NCBI GenBank assembly: GCA_016714125.1
Contig: JADJNX010000002.1
Location: forward strand, 372,001-436,000
Source of the DNA: Ignavibacteriales bacterium
GTDB lineage: Bacteria > Bacteroidota > Ignavibacteria > Ignavibacteriales > Ignavibacteriaceae
DNA: 64,000 nucleotides
Direction: 5' to 3'
In this document: positions 1 through 8,958 of the stretch, in pieces
Position numbering within the stretch: the stretch's first letter is position 1
Layout of the letters: each line of letters begins with the position of its first letter
The notes under the pieces: generated by a model
What the model saw: the letters and a program-made list of their open reading frames with translations, nothing else
The model's database searches: none
What the model was told of the DNA's origin: nothing
Translations under genes and position numbers: made by a program

Positions 1-1
1 C

Positions 2-943
2 GGAATTGTGAAAAGTGTCGGGAGTACTGTGGTTTATGCAGGTTTTGCTGCCGGAGCATTTATTGTTGCTCTCAGAGCTCTCGATTTTTTATTGATAGAG
101 CAAAGAATTGGACTTTTCCTGCTCCACAGATTTATCTCAATTGTGCTGTTTATTTTCTTTCTCTCTGTTAATGTTGGCAATATTGTGGTTTCATATTCCA
201 CCCTCTTTCGATCTCCTGAAGTTGCTTTTTTGTTAACAAAACCGATTAACCCCGTCAGAATTTTTGTGATTAAGTTTTTTGACAACTTTTTCTACAGCTC
301 CGGCACCCTGCTAATGGTCCTTGTAGCACTCCTTACAGGGTTCACCTGGTACTTTAAAATCAATGTTTTTTATTCCCTGATCCTCTTCCTTTTCAATTTT
401 TTACCGTTTATGCTCTCTGCCGGGCTCCTCGGGGTTCTGCTTCTGTTGCTTCTGATCAATACAACATTAAAATTTGGATTCAGGAAGGTGGTTTCGGTTC
501 TCGCTCTGGGGTATATAACCATCATAATAGTGTTCTTCCAACTTTCGTCACCTATGGATACCGTAATTGGGGTGATGAAGTTTTTCCCAAATGTTGATGG
601 ATATTTCGCCAATCTTATTCCTGCATATATTAAATTTCTTCCAAATAACTGGCTCGCCGAATCAATGTTTTGGATGGCAAAAGGCGAAATTCAGCAGGCA
701 ATCCCCTACATGGTTCTTCAGGTTTCTCTTTCACTTGTTCTCCTGATTATTGTAGTATTGGTCGGGAAAGCAAATTACCTGAAAACATGGCATAAATCGA
801 TCGATTTTCAGGAAAACACCCGCAAAAAAGCAGAAGGATCAAAAGTCTTTTCATTTGAAAAACCTTCGATATTTAAGAATCCCCTTACCGATGTTTTGTT
901 AAAAAGGATTTTCATCTTTTCATTCGTGAACCGGCACAGATAA
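2..943 (+). CDS. ABC exporter permease-like membrane protein, N-terminal part (broken frame, 5' partial)
   Basis: Hydrophobic protein with about six membrane segments, in the style of putative ABC-2 type exporter permeases. No stop precedes position 8, so the gene probably begins upstream of the window; the first possible internal start is GTG at 8. The frame ends at 943 with unlikely residues. From about 904 another frame continues sensibly (KDFHLFIREPAQIIHF, then more membrane segments) to about 1125, and a third frame carries on in the 1110-1541 entry. The breaks sit at AAAAA (901-905) and GGGAAA (1124-1129), and each is explained by one missing base. The membrane-transport role is inferred from hydropathy; the substrate is unknown. 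An ATPase partner would be expected just outside the window. Confidence 0.6.
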   Translation, partial: GIVKSVGSTVVYAGFAAGAFIVALRALDFLLIEQRIGLFLLHRFISIVLFIFFLSVNVGNIVVSYSTLFRSPEVAFLLTKPINPVRIFVIKFFDNFFYSSGTLLMVLVALLTGFTWYFKINVFYSLILFLFNFLPFMLSAGLLGVLLLLLLINTTLKFGFRKVVSVLALGYITIIIVFFQLSSPMDTVIGVMKFFPNVDGYFANLIPAYIKFLPNNWLAESMFWMAKGEIQQAIPYMVLQVSLSLVLLIIVVLVGKANYLKTWHKSIDFQENTRKKAEGSKVFSFEKPSIFKNPLTDVLLKRIFIFSFVNRHR

Positions 944-1109
944 TTCACTTTTCGGTTCTGTTTTTCCTGATACTTGTCTTTGTATCAAGCCTGCCGGGCC
1001 TCTCGATGATGGCGTCCAAACGGGTTGTGCTCTTCACTTTTGTTTTTCTGGCAGTTTATATATTTAACATCTTTTTTATAATCACAATCTCACTCCGTTA
1101 TGTTTTCCT

Positions 1110-1541
1110 TTGGTCAGCATGGAGGGAAATGTGATCTGGAAGATAAAATCTGCACCAATTGATACAAGTAAACTGCTAAACCGAAGACTTGCAACACCAC
1201 TGTTGGTTATCATGTTGTTGTCTCAATTCATGTCAATTTTTATCGTGGGGAGGTTTTCTGCCCATCTGATTATTCCGATGGCAGTTGTTTCGTTTGCATC
1301 CACATTTTTTCTTGCGATGATGAGTTTTGGAATGGGTGGTCTGTTTATCAATTTAAAGGAAAAAAACCCTGTAAGACTTTCATCTTCACAGGGAGCATCA
1401 ATTTCATTTTTGTTCAGTATGATCTATCTTGTCCTGCTGATAATTCTTCTCTTTATCCCTCTCTCAGATTTTTTCACGGGCTACCTTCGCCACAGAATTT
1501 ATGAAACCGCCGCCGTTTATAAAATTTCGGAATCATTTTGA
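1110..1541 (+). CDS. ABC exporter permease-like membrane protein, C-terminal part
   Basis: Continuation of the permease at the window start. Three membrane segments are visible. Residues before about 1128 are out of frame, so the TTG at 1110 is not a real start: the true protein joins from the frame ending SLRYVFLWSAWRE. The end is also shifted. At TTTT (1536-1539) one base appears to be missing, and the next frame reads IISLLAGIYFIGLE and stops at 1585. With three single-base breaks in 650 bases, either the gene is decaying or this stretch has poor consensus quality. Confidence 0.55.
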   Translation: MVSMEGNVIWKIKSAPIDTSKLLNRRLATPLLVIMLLSQFMSIFIVGRFSAHLIIPMAVVSFASTFFLAMMSFGMGGLFINLKEKNPVRLSSSQGASISFLFSMIYLVLLIILLFIPLSDFFTGYLRHRIYETAAVYKISESF

Positions 1542-1670
1542 TCATCTCCTTATTGGCGGGTATCTATTTTATCGGATTGGAGTGAGGTCGTTAGAGAAGG
1601 ATGTTTGAGGGAGATTATTTACCCTGAGAACCCCTTTTGTTCGGTTCCCTATAGACAAGCTTTATGACCA

Positions 1671-1710
1671 AAAAAAAGGACAATCCGCCACCCAAATGGC
1701 AAGATTGTCC
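1671..1710 (-). terminator. Rho-independent terminator of the gene at 1737-2386
   Basis: GGACAATC (1678-1685) pairs with GATTGTCC (1703-1710). On the minus strand the stem is followed by seven T (A run at 1671-1677). It lies just downstream of the true stop of the minus-strand gene. Confidence 0.75.
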
Positions 1711-1843
1711 TGAAATTTTAAGCTAAAAAAGTTAGACTATGCAGAGCAATCGCAGTCGTCCGTCAAAACTAAGTACCATTTTTTGTCGATTTTTGCAAAA
1801 TAGAATTGTTTTACGATCCACTTATCAAAGAGAATAACAACTT

Positions 1844-2386
1844 TCATAACCTGAGCTGATTTAAATTTGGCCGGGAGGGAAAATGCCACAGCTTTCTCTT
1901 TTTCATGATCCCAGTACTGAGGAAACTTTTTGAGTTTTTCATAATAAACACCATTTTTGTCCTTTGACTCTTCACAAGTCCCTTTTTAGGCATTTTTTCG
2001 AAAAACTTTAATCCGGTGATGTCGTTATCTTCCCAACCAACTTCTTGTGGCATCATTATTCCGTAGTTGTTTTCTCTCTCCAAAACACAGAATGCTCCCG
2101 GATTTGTAGCACGGGCGAACCCAACAACGGGATGGAAGAAAGTGGTAACTGCCTTGTCACTCTCGAAGAGTAACTTGTTGAAATTATTCTTATAATATGT
2201 CTGCTCCAAAAAGTATTTCAGGAATTTTGAAAAATCTGCCTGATTACGAAGTTTCTCGTTTGCAGTCTGTGAGGTTTTGGTGACTTCTTTGTCATCCACT
2301 TTTTTGGTATCCTGTGCAGTTATCGTTGTTGCCATAAAGACACAAATTAATGACATAACGATTAGTGATGATCTTATTTTTTTCAT
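1844..2386 (-). CDS. Secreted hypothetical protein (frame break near the C terminus)
   Basis: The protein starts with a clear signal peptide (MKKIRSSLIVMSLICVFMATTITAQ) and has no family I recognise. The last ~40 residues as assembled are basic and implausible. One base lost in the GGG/AAAAA tract at 1980-1987 would restore a frame reading EESKDKNGVYYEKLKKFPQYW and ending ...KKWYLVLTDDCDCSA at 1737, directly before the terminator at 1671-1710. The true gene is therefore most likely 1737-2386, about 216 residues, exported to periplasm or surface. It is co-directional with the 2430 gene, with a 43-base gap. Function unknown. Confidence 0.75.
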   Translation of the reverse strand: MKKIRSSLIVMSLICVFMATTITAQDTKKVDDKEVTKTSQTANEKLRNQADFSKFLKYFLEQTYYKNNFNKLLFESDKAVTTFFHPVVGFARATNPGAFCVLERENNYGIMMPQEVGWEDNDITGLKFFEKMPKKGLVKSQRTKMVFIMKNSKSFLSTGIMKKRKLWHFPSRPNLNQLRL

Positions 2387-2429
2387 TTTTGTTCCGTTTA
2401 ACTGTTGTTAGAAGTTTTCGAATAAATTA

Positions 2430-3263
2430 TTATTCATATTTTACTGTTGTTATTACTGATTTAGTAATCTTTGTGTCTTTCAGTTCAGCGCCAATTTCGC
2501 CTTCATGATTGTTGTAAATTATTTCTTGCAACAAATCCCCGGAATAGATAAAAGTGGTGAACTCTGTAGTTCCACCCTGATAAATTTTCATCTCGGCCAA
2601 TAGCTCGTTTGGATTATAAATATTATCCATTCCAATATTGTGGGAATAAACATTTGTGGTTCTGCCATATTTATCCGCCACACTTGACATAGTGGTATTT
2701 GTGTCCTTGGCAACAAAAACACCATCGTCCCATACAATCTGGATGGCTTCTTCCTCACCAAACAAAAGCTCGATTTTAGTTAATTTTTCATCTGTATAAT
2801 TGAACTTGTAGAAAAGTTTGTATTCCCCTTCAAGATAATTGAGAGTGATTATCTTCCCTTTTGTATCTCTTTTGATCTCGAAGAAATTACCCCAGTCATC
2901 TTTCGATCCAACAAATAGACCATATTCATACCTAAAATTTGTGGTGACTCTGGCAGTTTCTTCCGCTCCGGGAAATGGTGAAGTGTGGATTGCCGATGTT
3001 AATCGTCCCGCTGAGTCATAATTGAATATTGTTGAATCAAAGGGGATTGGAATTTGGTCGGTTAGACTGCTGTTATTGTAGGAAACATACGTTTCTTTTT
3101 TAATATTATTTTTTTTAATTGTCGTCTGCCAAACGGGCAGGAACTTATCTCTTATATTATTTGAATAATGAAGATAGACGAGGACATTCTCAGGAATAAA
3201 ATCCTGCGAATATGAGGTCATAAACAGCCCCATCAAAAGTACCAATAAATATTTCTGCAACAT
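2430..3263 (-). CDS. Secreted YD-type repeat-like protein (paralogue of the gene at 8959)
   Basis: Signal peptide ending near TSYSQ, then a mature protein containing one YD/RHS-like unit (YDSAGRLTSAIH) and beta-rich sequence. Two in-frame ATG codons lie six bases apart. The second, at 3263, is preferred because the GAGG motif is about seven bases upstream of it but only one base from the first (3269). The layout, length (279 residues from the first ATG), N-terminal QDFI motif and position of the YD-like unit match the protein at 8959-9798, so the two are probably diverged paralogues. No function is known. Single YD units also occur in small secreted Bacteroidota proteins. Confidence 0.75.
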   Translation of the reverse strand: MLQKYLLVLLMGLFMTSYSQDFIPENVLVYLHYSNNIRDKFLPVWQTTIKKNNIKKETYVSYNNSSLTDQIPIPFDSTIFNYDSAGRLTSAIHTSPFPGAEETARVTTNFRYEYGLFVGSKDDWGNFFEIKRDTKGKIITLNYLEGEYKLFYKFNYTDEKLTKIELLFGEEEAIQIVWDDGVFVAKDTNTTMSSVADKYGRTTNVYSHNIGMDNIYNPNELLAEMKIYQGGTTEFTTFIYSGDLLQEIIYNNHEGEIGAELKDTKITKSVITTVKYE

Positions 3264-3477
3264 TACCATTCCTCAAAATAAATTTAATCTTAAATGTAAC
3301 TTAATAAATGGTTTTGCACAAAACACAAAAAGATGATGATCTATTGCCGAATAAACTCTAATTAAATCTCCTGTGCGAAACGAATCACAATCTGATAGAA
3401 AAAAAACTTCAAAAATGTCCCCTTAATTATAATTTCATTATTTTTGATAATTCATTTTTTTATTAAAACTATATCGC

Positions 3478-5661
3478 ATGAACACTCTATACAAAACTTT
3501 ATTAGTTGCAATACTCATTTTATCAAACGGGGATATCTTCCCGCAATACTACGAATGGCTTAATATCTCGTCAGGTGTAAATATCCGAAAAGTTGCCAAG
3601 CAGGGCAATTTCATTTGGACCGCTACCGAAGCAGGGCTTGTTAAATTTGACATCACGAATACTAAGAGGGAGCTGTTTAATAAAACCAATTCAGGATTAA
3701 AAACAAACAGACTCACCACAGTGATGGTTGATCAAGCAGGAAATAAATGGATTGGTACCAATGAAAACGGGCTCTACAAGTTTAATGATACGACCTGGAC
3801 AAATTTTTCCACAACCAACTCCCCCCTCCCCTCAGATAATATTCAAACAGTAATTGAGGACACTTCACATACGCTTTGGATTGGAACACTTGGTGGCGGT
3901 CTCGTCCGTTATTTTGATGGAAGCTGGACTGTTTATAATTCCGGGAACACTTCCAAACCTGTGGATTATATCTACTCCCTCGCAGCAGATAAATATGGTT
4001 ACCTTTGGGTTGGAACCTCAGCAGATGGAATTTTAAGATTTGATGGTTCAAATGAATGGGTTATGTTTAACACCGACAACACTCCCGTTTTAAAAAGTAA
4101 TACGATTAGAGCCATTGCAGTTGATTCTCAAGGTTTGAAGTGGTTTGGGACAGAATCCGGTGATGATGGTGGATTGTATAAATTCGACGGATCACAATTT
4201 ACGCTCTATCCTACCGGTTCATTCAGCAGAAACATCTATTCCATTAGTTTTGACCCGGAAGGAAAAGTCTGGGTTGCATCTTATGGTGGTGGACTCGCCA
4301 AACTTGAAGGCACATCATTTACCGTATTTAATACAACAAATTCGGCCATTGCAGAAAATGCCCTTAAATCGATGCTGATTGATGAGACAGGAACAAAATA
4401 TATTGGTTCTGAACGAAAAGGGCTAATAATACATGTTGGTGGATCGTTTTATAAATATAACATGGCTAAACTTCCCAATAACTACATCTTTTCAATGGCA
4501 ACCGATCCGGCTGGAAATAAATGGCTCGGAATGAAAAATTATTTGATCAAAATGAACGGAACTTCATACGATGAGCTGAATCTTGCTGATTTTTTAACCA
4601 ATCCCACACCCAACCTGCCCCCTAATTTTAATGTTTGGGCGATGGCATTTGATTCCCAGGGAAATAAATGGATCGGAACTTATGATGGCGGACTTGTAAG
4701 ACTGAGCCCCTCCAACTTCCCGACTGTTTACAACACAACAAATTCAAATATCCCTTCAAATAATGTTTACTCGCTCGTTGTTGACAATCAAGACAGGGTC
4801 TGGGTTGGCACCGCCTCAGGACTTGCCAAATTTGACGGCACAACATGGACAATTTACAACACCACAAATTCACAACTTCCAAACAACTACTGTGGGTCTA
4901 TGGCGATGGATCAACAAAACAGACTTTGGATTGCGACAAGCAACGGAGTGGCAAGGTTTGATGGAGTTAACTGGTCGAGATATTTCACCAATAATGGACT
5001 GCCAAGCAACTTCTGTTTTTATGTCACTGTTGACGCCAACAATAACAAATGGATTGGTACCGGTGGCGGTCTCGCAAAGTTTGACGGAACGACATGGACA
5101 AGTTATACCACGTCAAATTCGGGGCTACCCGCAAATCAGGTACAAATGGTCAAATCTGACACCTCAGGAAATATCTGGGCCGGAACGGGTGGATTTGGAA
5201 GCGGTTATGGAATTACTAAATTTGATGGCACTACATGGACAACATTTAATATCGCAAATTCCGGTATTTCAGGGAATTCGATCTCCTCATTTATGGTCGA
5301 TGAAAACGGAAACAACTGGATTGGAAGTTTTGATGATGGTCTTTCCCTCTATAAACCGGGTGGTGTTGTTGATGTGGAATCAGAGTCGATCAATAAACTG
5401 GATTTTGCACTTGGTCAAAATTACCCCAACCCGTTTAATCCCTCTACCACCATCGGATTTAAGCTCGATAAGGGATCTTATGTAAAACTTTCAGTTTTTG
5501 ATATCACGGGTAAAGCAGTTGCAACTCCCCTCAATGGTTATTTGGATGCGGGAGTACACAAAATAAATTTTGACGCAACATATCTGCCAAGTGGAGTTTA
5601 CCTCTACCGACTTGAATCAGGGAACAGATCGGATGTTCGCAAAATGATGTTGATAAAATAG
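3478..5661 (+). CDS. Secreted beta-propeller protein with two-component-regulator-type (Reg_prop) repeats and T9SS sorting domain
   Basis: 727 residues with an N-terminal signal peptide ending around GDIFPQ. About thirteen repeats of the pattern GNKWIGT..GGLAKFDGTTW run from residue ~40 to ~620; this is the Reg_prop blade signature known from the sensor part of hybrid two-component systems. Here no membrane segment, kinase or HTH follows. Instead the C-terminal ~85 residues form a T9SS type A sorting domain (QNYPNPFNPSTTIGF, GVYLYRLESG...KMMLIK). The protein should be a free, surface-exported propeller, so ligand or glycan binding is more likely than signalling. It is transcribed away from the neighbouring minus-strand genes. 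Confidence 0.9.
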   Translation: MNTLYKTLLVAILILSNGDIFPQYYEWLNISSGVNIRKVAKQGNFIWTATEAGLVKFDITNTKRELFNKTNSGLKTNRLTTVMVDQAGNKWIGTNENGLYKFNDTTWTNFSTTNSPLPSDNIQTVIEDTSHTLWIGTLGGGLVRYFDGSWTVYNSGNTSKPVDYIYSLAADKYGYLWVGTSADGILRFDGSNEWVMFNTDNTPVLKSNTIRAIAVDSQGLKWFGTESGDDGGLYKFDGSQFTLYPTGSFSRNIYSISFDPEGKVWVASYGGGLAKLEGTSFTVFNTTNSAIAENALKSMLIDETGTKYIGSERKGLIIHVGGSFYKYNMAKLPNNYIFSMATDPAGNKWLGMKNYLIKMNGTSYDELNLADFLTNPTPNLPPNFNVWAMAFDSQGNKWIGTYDGGLVRLSPSNFPTVYNTTNSNIPSNNVYSLVVDNQDRVWVGTASGLAKFDGTTWTIYNTTNSQLPNNYCGSMAMDQQNRLWIATSNGVARFDGVNWSRYFTNNGLPSNFCFYVTVDANNNKWIGTGGGLAKFDGTTWTSYTTSNSGLPANQVQMVKSDTSGNIWAGTGGFGSGYGITKFDGTTWTTFNIANSGISGNSISSFMVDENGNNWIGSFDDGLSLYKPGGVVDVESESINKLDFALGQNYPNPFNPSTTIGFKLDKGSYVKLSVFDITGKAVATPLNGYLDAGVHKINFDATYLPSGVYLYRLESGNRSDVRKMMLIK

Positions 5662-5670
5662 TAGAATATT

Positions 5671-5701
5671 AAAAAGGTCGCCACTCTCTCGAATGACGAC
5701 C
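5671..5701. terminator. Possible bidirectional terminator between the propeller gene and nrfA
   Basis: GGTCG (5676-5680) and CGACC (5697-5701) form a short stem between convergent genes. It is flanked by A5 on the left and an AT-rich tract on the right. The stem is short, so the call is tentative. Confidence 0.4.
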
Positions 5702-5737
5702 TAAATTATTGGATTACTGCATTATTGAATTATTGCA

Positions 5738-7222
5738 TTAGTACTCGTACAAAAATCCCTGCCGTTTTCGCGCTTCCTCATCCCACTGTTTTGCAACAGT
5801 TTTCAGGAATTCTTCCTTGTCTGCAACCATCGCAGGGATATCAAATCCAAGGATCGCTTGTGCTTTCGCTTTGGTTGAAAAGTCAGGGAGGGCAACAGGA
5901 TATGTTTTTCCATGTTTAATCAAGATAATTGCGAGGGTTTTTCGAGCTTCCTCAGCTTTGGCAAGAGAAGTACCCACCACTCGTAAAGCTTCAACTGGCG
6001 CATGGAATCCAAGTCCGTTTGCTGCAGCCACCCAGTCCCATCTCCATTGAGCGTGTCTGATCAGTTTAAGTGCGGGTTTCATTTCTTCGGGTGTGGCACC
6101 TGCATCCCAGGCTGCTTTCGCTTCGAGATGAGCTGAAGCAATTGCTTTTTCTGCAATTCTTCTCAACTCTTCAACTCTGTCCTGTCTGTCATAAACATCC
6201 TGAATCAGGGTCTCTGTCTCCTCGCGGTGACAAACCTGGCAACTGTTTGCTACATTAGCCAAAGGACTCTGGATATGATGATCCGTGAACTTAACACCAC
6301 CCTCAGATTTGTAAGGCATATGACAATCGGAGCACGAAACTCCCCTTTTGGCATGAATACCTGTCATAAAAAGTTCATAATCAGGGTGTTGTGCTTTAAG
6401 CATTGGAGCTTTGGAGAGCGTGTGCTCCCAATCTTTGTAGTCCATTTTGTCATAATAAGCTTCCATCGAATCGGCACTAAAACCGTTATCCCACGGAAAA
6501 GTCAGATATTTTTCGTCACCTTTGAAATAGTATTCAACATGGCACTGAGCGCAAACAAGTGATCTCATCTCTTGTCTTGATGCTTTGGTAATATCTTTGC
6601 CTCTTCTTTGATAAGCTTCAACAAGGGCAGGTCTTGTGATCCTGAGATTCATACTTTTGGGATCATGGCAATCCTGGCAGCCAATCGGATTAACAATCTC
6701 GGCGCCTTTGTCTTTCCATTTTCCTTTGTAAAACTCTGCAGCACCCACTTTTGCCATAACTCTCGGCACATCGGTACTCTTACAACTCCAGCATGTTGCG
6801 GGCTGTGGACTCTCTTTAACTCCTCCGGTACGAAGGGTATTCCTGATATCCCGGATTGCATGACCGTGTCCTCTGCCCTGTTTGTAATCTTTGGCAAAAG
6901 CATAACCAGCCCACATTATTACAAGTTCAGGGTATTTTTCGAGATAATCGATATCTTTTGATCCGCCATGTTTACTGGCAAAATTGGTATCGAGCGTTTT
7001 CATGTAAGTTTCATACTCGCGCGGGTAATTTTCGCCCCACACTTCATTTCTAGGTTCCCAATCTGCAATCGGTTTCACCGCCTGAAGTGTAAAGCTCTCA
7101 GCCCTTCTCTCAACAACAGTTGATGCAAAAAGACCAAGTAAAAAGACAATTAATACCGTGGCGAGGAAAAAGACCCAGCCCAGCCATGGTTTTTCTTTTA
7201 ATAATTCAGAAACAGGTTTCAT
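5738..7222 (-). CDS. nrfA: Pentaheme cytochrome c nitrite reductase, ammonia-forming
   Basis: Reduces nitrite to ammonium with six electrons in the periplasm. The 494 residues show an N-terminal membrane/signal segment (14-33), then the diagnostic set of heme sites: lysine-ligated CWSCK at 144-148 and four CXXCH motifs (CQDCH 182, CAQCH 224, CSDCH 297, CQVCH 328). A tyrosine follows the third heme site (VEYYF) and the catalytic-type histidine is in GIHAKRGVSC. Length and motif order match NrfA. It starts 14 bases after nrfH, so the two form an nrfHA operon: NrfH passes quinol electrons to NrfA. The retained hydrophobic N terminus may keep the protein membrane-attached. Confidence 0.97.
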   Translation of the reverse strand: MKPVSELLKEKPWLGWVFFLATVLIVFLLGLFASTVVERRAESFTLQAVKPIADWEPRNEVWGENYPREYETYMKTLDTNFASKHGGSKDIDYLEKYPELVIMWAGYAFAKDYKQGRGHGHAIRDIRNTLRTGGVKESPQPATCWSCKSTDVPRVMAKVGAAEFYKGKWKDKGAEIVNPIGCQDCHDPKSMNLRITRPALVEAYQRRGKDITKASRQEMRSLVCAQCHVEYYFKGDEKYLTFPWDNGFSADSMEAYYDKMDYKDWEHTLSKAPMLKAQHPDYELFMTGIHAKRGVSCSDCHMPYKSEGGVKFTDHHIQSPLANVANSCQVCHREETETLIQDVYDRQDRVEELRRIAEKAIASAHLEAKAAWDAGATPEEMKPALKLIRHAQWRWDWVAAANGLGFHAPVEALRVVGTSLAKAEEARKTLAIILIKHGKTYPVALPDFSTKAKAQAILGFDIPAMVADKEEFLKTVAKQWDEEARKRQGFLYEY

Positions 7223-7236
7223 TTATTCCTCAGCTA

Positions 7237-7830
7237 CTATTTTGAAGTGTTTGTTTTTAACCAATCCGGTACTACCGGTGTAAGTCCGGGCACCTTGGCA
7301 TCCGGCGTTGAAGAGAGTGAATTCACTCGTCCATGGGGCACATCACGGTGGCAGTCCCAACAGTAAACGCCATCGATATCGATGGATCTGTTGCCTGTCT
7401 CGTAACCTCTGTTTGAGATTGGATGGATGGTATTGTCGTGACATCTGATGCAGTTCGCCTGAACAGCCTCTTTCCCGGCATCTTTAATTTTGATGACCTG
7501 CGGTTCGAGTCTGAATGTAAACATAAATGAATGTCTCAGACCATCCTGAGCTTTAAAGAGATATTTCGCGACAACATTATCCTGCGGAACATGGCAATCA
7601 TTACATACCGTGAACCTTCCGTGGCTGCCTTTCTCCCAAGTGGCATAATAAGAATTCATCACATGGCAATTGATACACGCCTCGGGTTTATCGGATGCAT
7701 ACGAAATTGCGTTCGATATGTATAAGACATGAAATCCGAGACCAAAAAATATCCCAAGTGCAATGATGACGGGGAATCGCCAGTTTTGGGGTGGAACTAA
7801 ATTATTGAGTAACTTTTTTATTACTCTCAT
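7237..7830 (-). CDS. nrfH: Tetraheme cytochrome c, quinol dehydrogenase subunit of nitrite reductase
   Basis: Small NapC/NirT-family cytochrome that oxidises membrane quinol and donates electrons to NrfA. It has one N-terminal membrane helix (about 20-40) and four CXXCH sites (CINCH 52, CNDCH 76, CIRCH 127, CWDCH 157). The first is followed by the methionine of CHVM, as is usual in NrfH. At 197 residues it has the family's typical size. It is the first gene of a two-gene unit with nrfA. The upstream ~160 bases are AT-rich, and no convincing FNR- or Nar-type site was found. Confidence 0.95.
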   Translation of the reverse strand: MRVIKKLLNNLVPPQNWRFPVIIALGIFFGLGFHVLYISNAISYASDKPEACINCHVMNSYYATWEKGSHGRFTVCNDCHVPQDNVVAKYLFKAQDGLRHSFMFTFRLEPQVIKIKDAGKEAVQANCIRCHDNTIHPISNRGYETGNRSIDIDGVYCWDCHRDVPHGRVNSLSSTPDAKVPGLTPVVPDWLKTNTSK

Positions 7831-8026
7831 TCCATTCTTTCTTATTGTGGTTGATAATCAGAATTTATTATCTGCTTATAATAAAACTACAAAAAACTTA
7901 AATTGTATGCAAGAATAATCTTTCTAAAGATGCAAATTATTTTAGAATTGTAAAGTATTTTTGCGAGAATTTTTTTAGGGGGGGGTGTTAGTAAGAGTTT
8001 TTAATATTATTGATCTGCATAAAAGA

Positions 8027-8053
8027 AAAAGGTCTGAAAATATCAGACCTTTT
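8027..8053. terminator. Strong stem-loop terminator upstream of nrfHA
   Basis: A perfect 11-bp stem, AAAAGGTCTGA (8027-8037) with TCAGACCTTTT (8043-8053), encloses a five-base loop. It has A and T runs on both sides, so it can work in either direction. It most likely ends the minus-strand gene at 8165-8643 before the nrfHA promoter. Confidence 0.8.
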
Positions 8054-8223
8054 ACGGAAAAACCGGGTATTTGTCGAACAAACTTTTTCCGACAAAATTT
8101 ATTTCATTAAAAGAAAGGGGATGGGATTTGACATCCCATGCCCTGTATTCAAAAAATATTTAATCTATTCAGCCGGTTTAATACTGGTAAGGATTGATAC
8201 TATCTCGGTACCATATTTATTGA

Positions 8224-8643
8224 TTACTTCTGTGGTTCCCATCGCCCAAACGAGCATTGAAGAGTTTGCAACAGGAGTATCAAGTACACCAATAAAAATA
8301 GTGTGCCATCGCCTGTACCTTCAACAGAAATAGCATTCATTCCATTTACTACATCCGCTTTAGCTTCACCCAGTTTCATATTCGTAACAGTTTCTGCCAA
8401 TATTGCATCTGCCTGCTCCAGAGCTACACCCAAATCGTCCACTGAAAGTACCTTAAAATAAACAAAGAAACCACCTTCTTTTGGTGATGCCATCATTGTT
8501 TTATCAGTGGTTTCATATTCCCAACCGGCAGGTAGGGTGACGCTAACTTGTGCGTCAGGTTGAGTAAAAGTTTCTTGTGCAAAATTTGTGTTTACAAAAA
8601 ATGCTGTGAATAGAAATGCAATAAGTGCGAATTTCTTTAACAT
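8224..8643 (-). CDS. Secreted hypothetical protein (frame break in the C-terminal third)
   Basis: Signal peptide ending NTNFAQ, then about 90 residues of plausible beta-sheet sequence (VSVTLPAGWEYETTDK). After EGTGDG (around 8305) the assembled frame becomes unlikely. One missing C in the GGC/CAC context restores HTIFIGVLDTPVANSSMLVW...SILTSIKPAE, which stops at 8165. The true gene is probably 8165-8643, about 159 residues. The sequence is reminiscent of small exported proteins that carry a VxxPxGW motif, but I assign no function. The terminator at 8027-8053 follows. Confidence 0.7.
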   Translation of the reverse strand: MLKKFALIAFLFTAFFVNTNFAQETFTQPDAQVSVTLPAGWEYETTDKTMMASPKEGGFFVYFKVLSVDDLGVALEQADAILAETVTNMKLGEAKADVVNGMNAISVEGTGDGTLFLLVYLILLLQTLQCSFGRWEPQK

Positions 8644-8958
8644 GGTGTCTCTTTTCTTTGATTAGTTGATTATTAAATAATAGTAAATTTCGGAATGTCC
8701 AATGATATTAAATTCCGATTATTTTTAGAACTTACAGTCTCTGGTTATTTTGAAAGATGTTCATTCTGAATATTTTACAACTGCATAAAACAAATTGTTC
8801 CGGATGATTATTATATCTGTTTATTATATTACTTTTTGGGAAGCCTCATAAATATTTCAAAAAGGAGAATGTAAAAATATTAAATGTCAGGTTTAATTTT
8901 ATAGGGGTAAACCCTCAATTTTTGTGATTTGTTGAGAATCTGACTAAAGAATGGGAAA
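8644..8958. other. Gene-free gap
   Basis: About 315 AT-rich bases between two minus-strand genes. No open frame of reasonable length, repeat or hairpin was seen apart from the palindrome at 8951-8969 that straddles the stop of the next gene. It probably holds the promoter of the 8643 gene. Confidence 0.5.

Noticed and set aside
3782..5485. Additional coding frames inside the propeller gene on both strands
   Set aside because: They shadow the repeated blade codons, have no ribosome sites or family features, and the main frame is a complete exported protein.
5817..6961. Plus-strand frames across nrfA
   Set aside because: Opposite-strand shadows of a clearly identified heme protein, with no plausible product.
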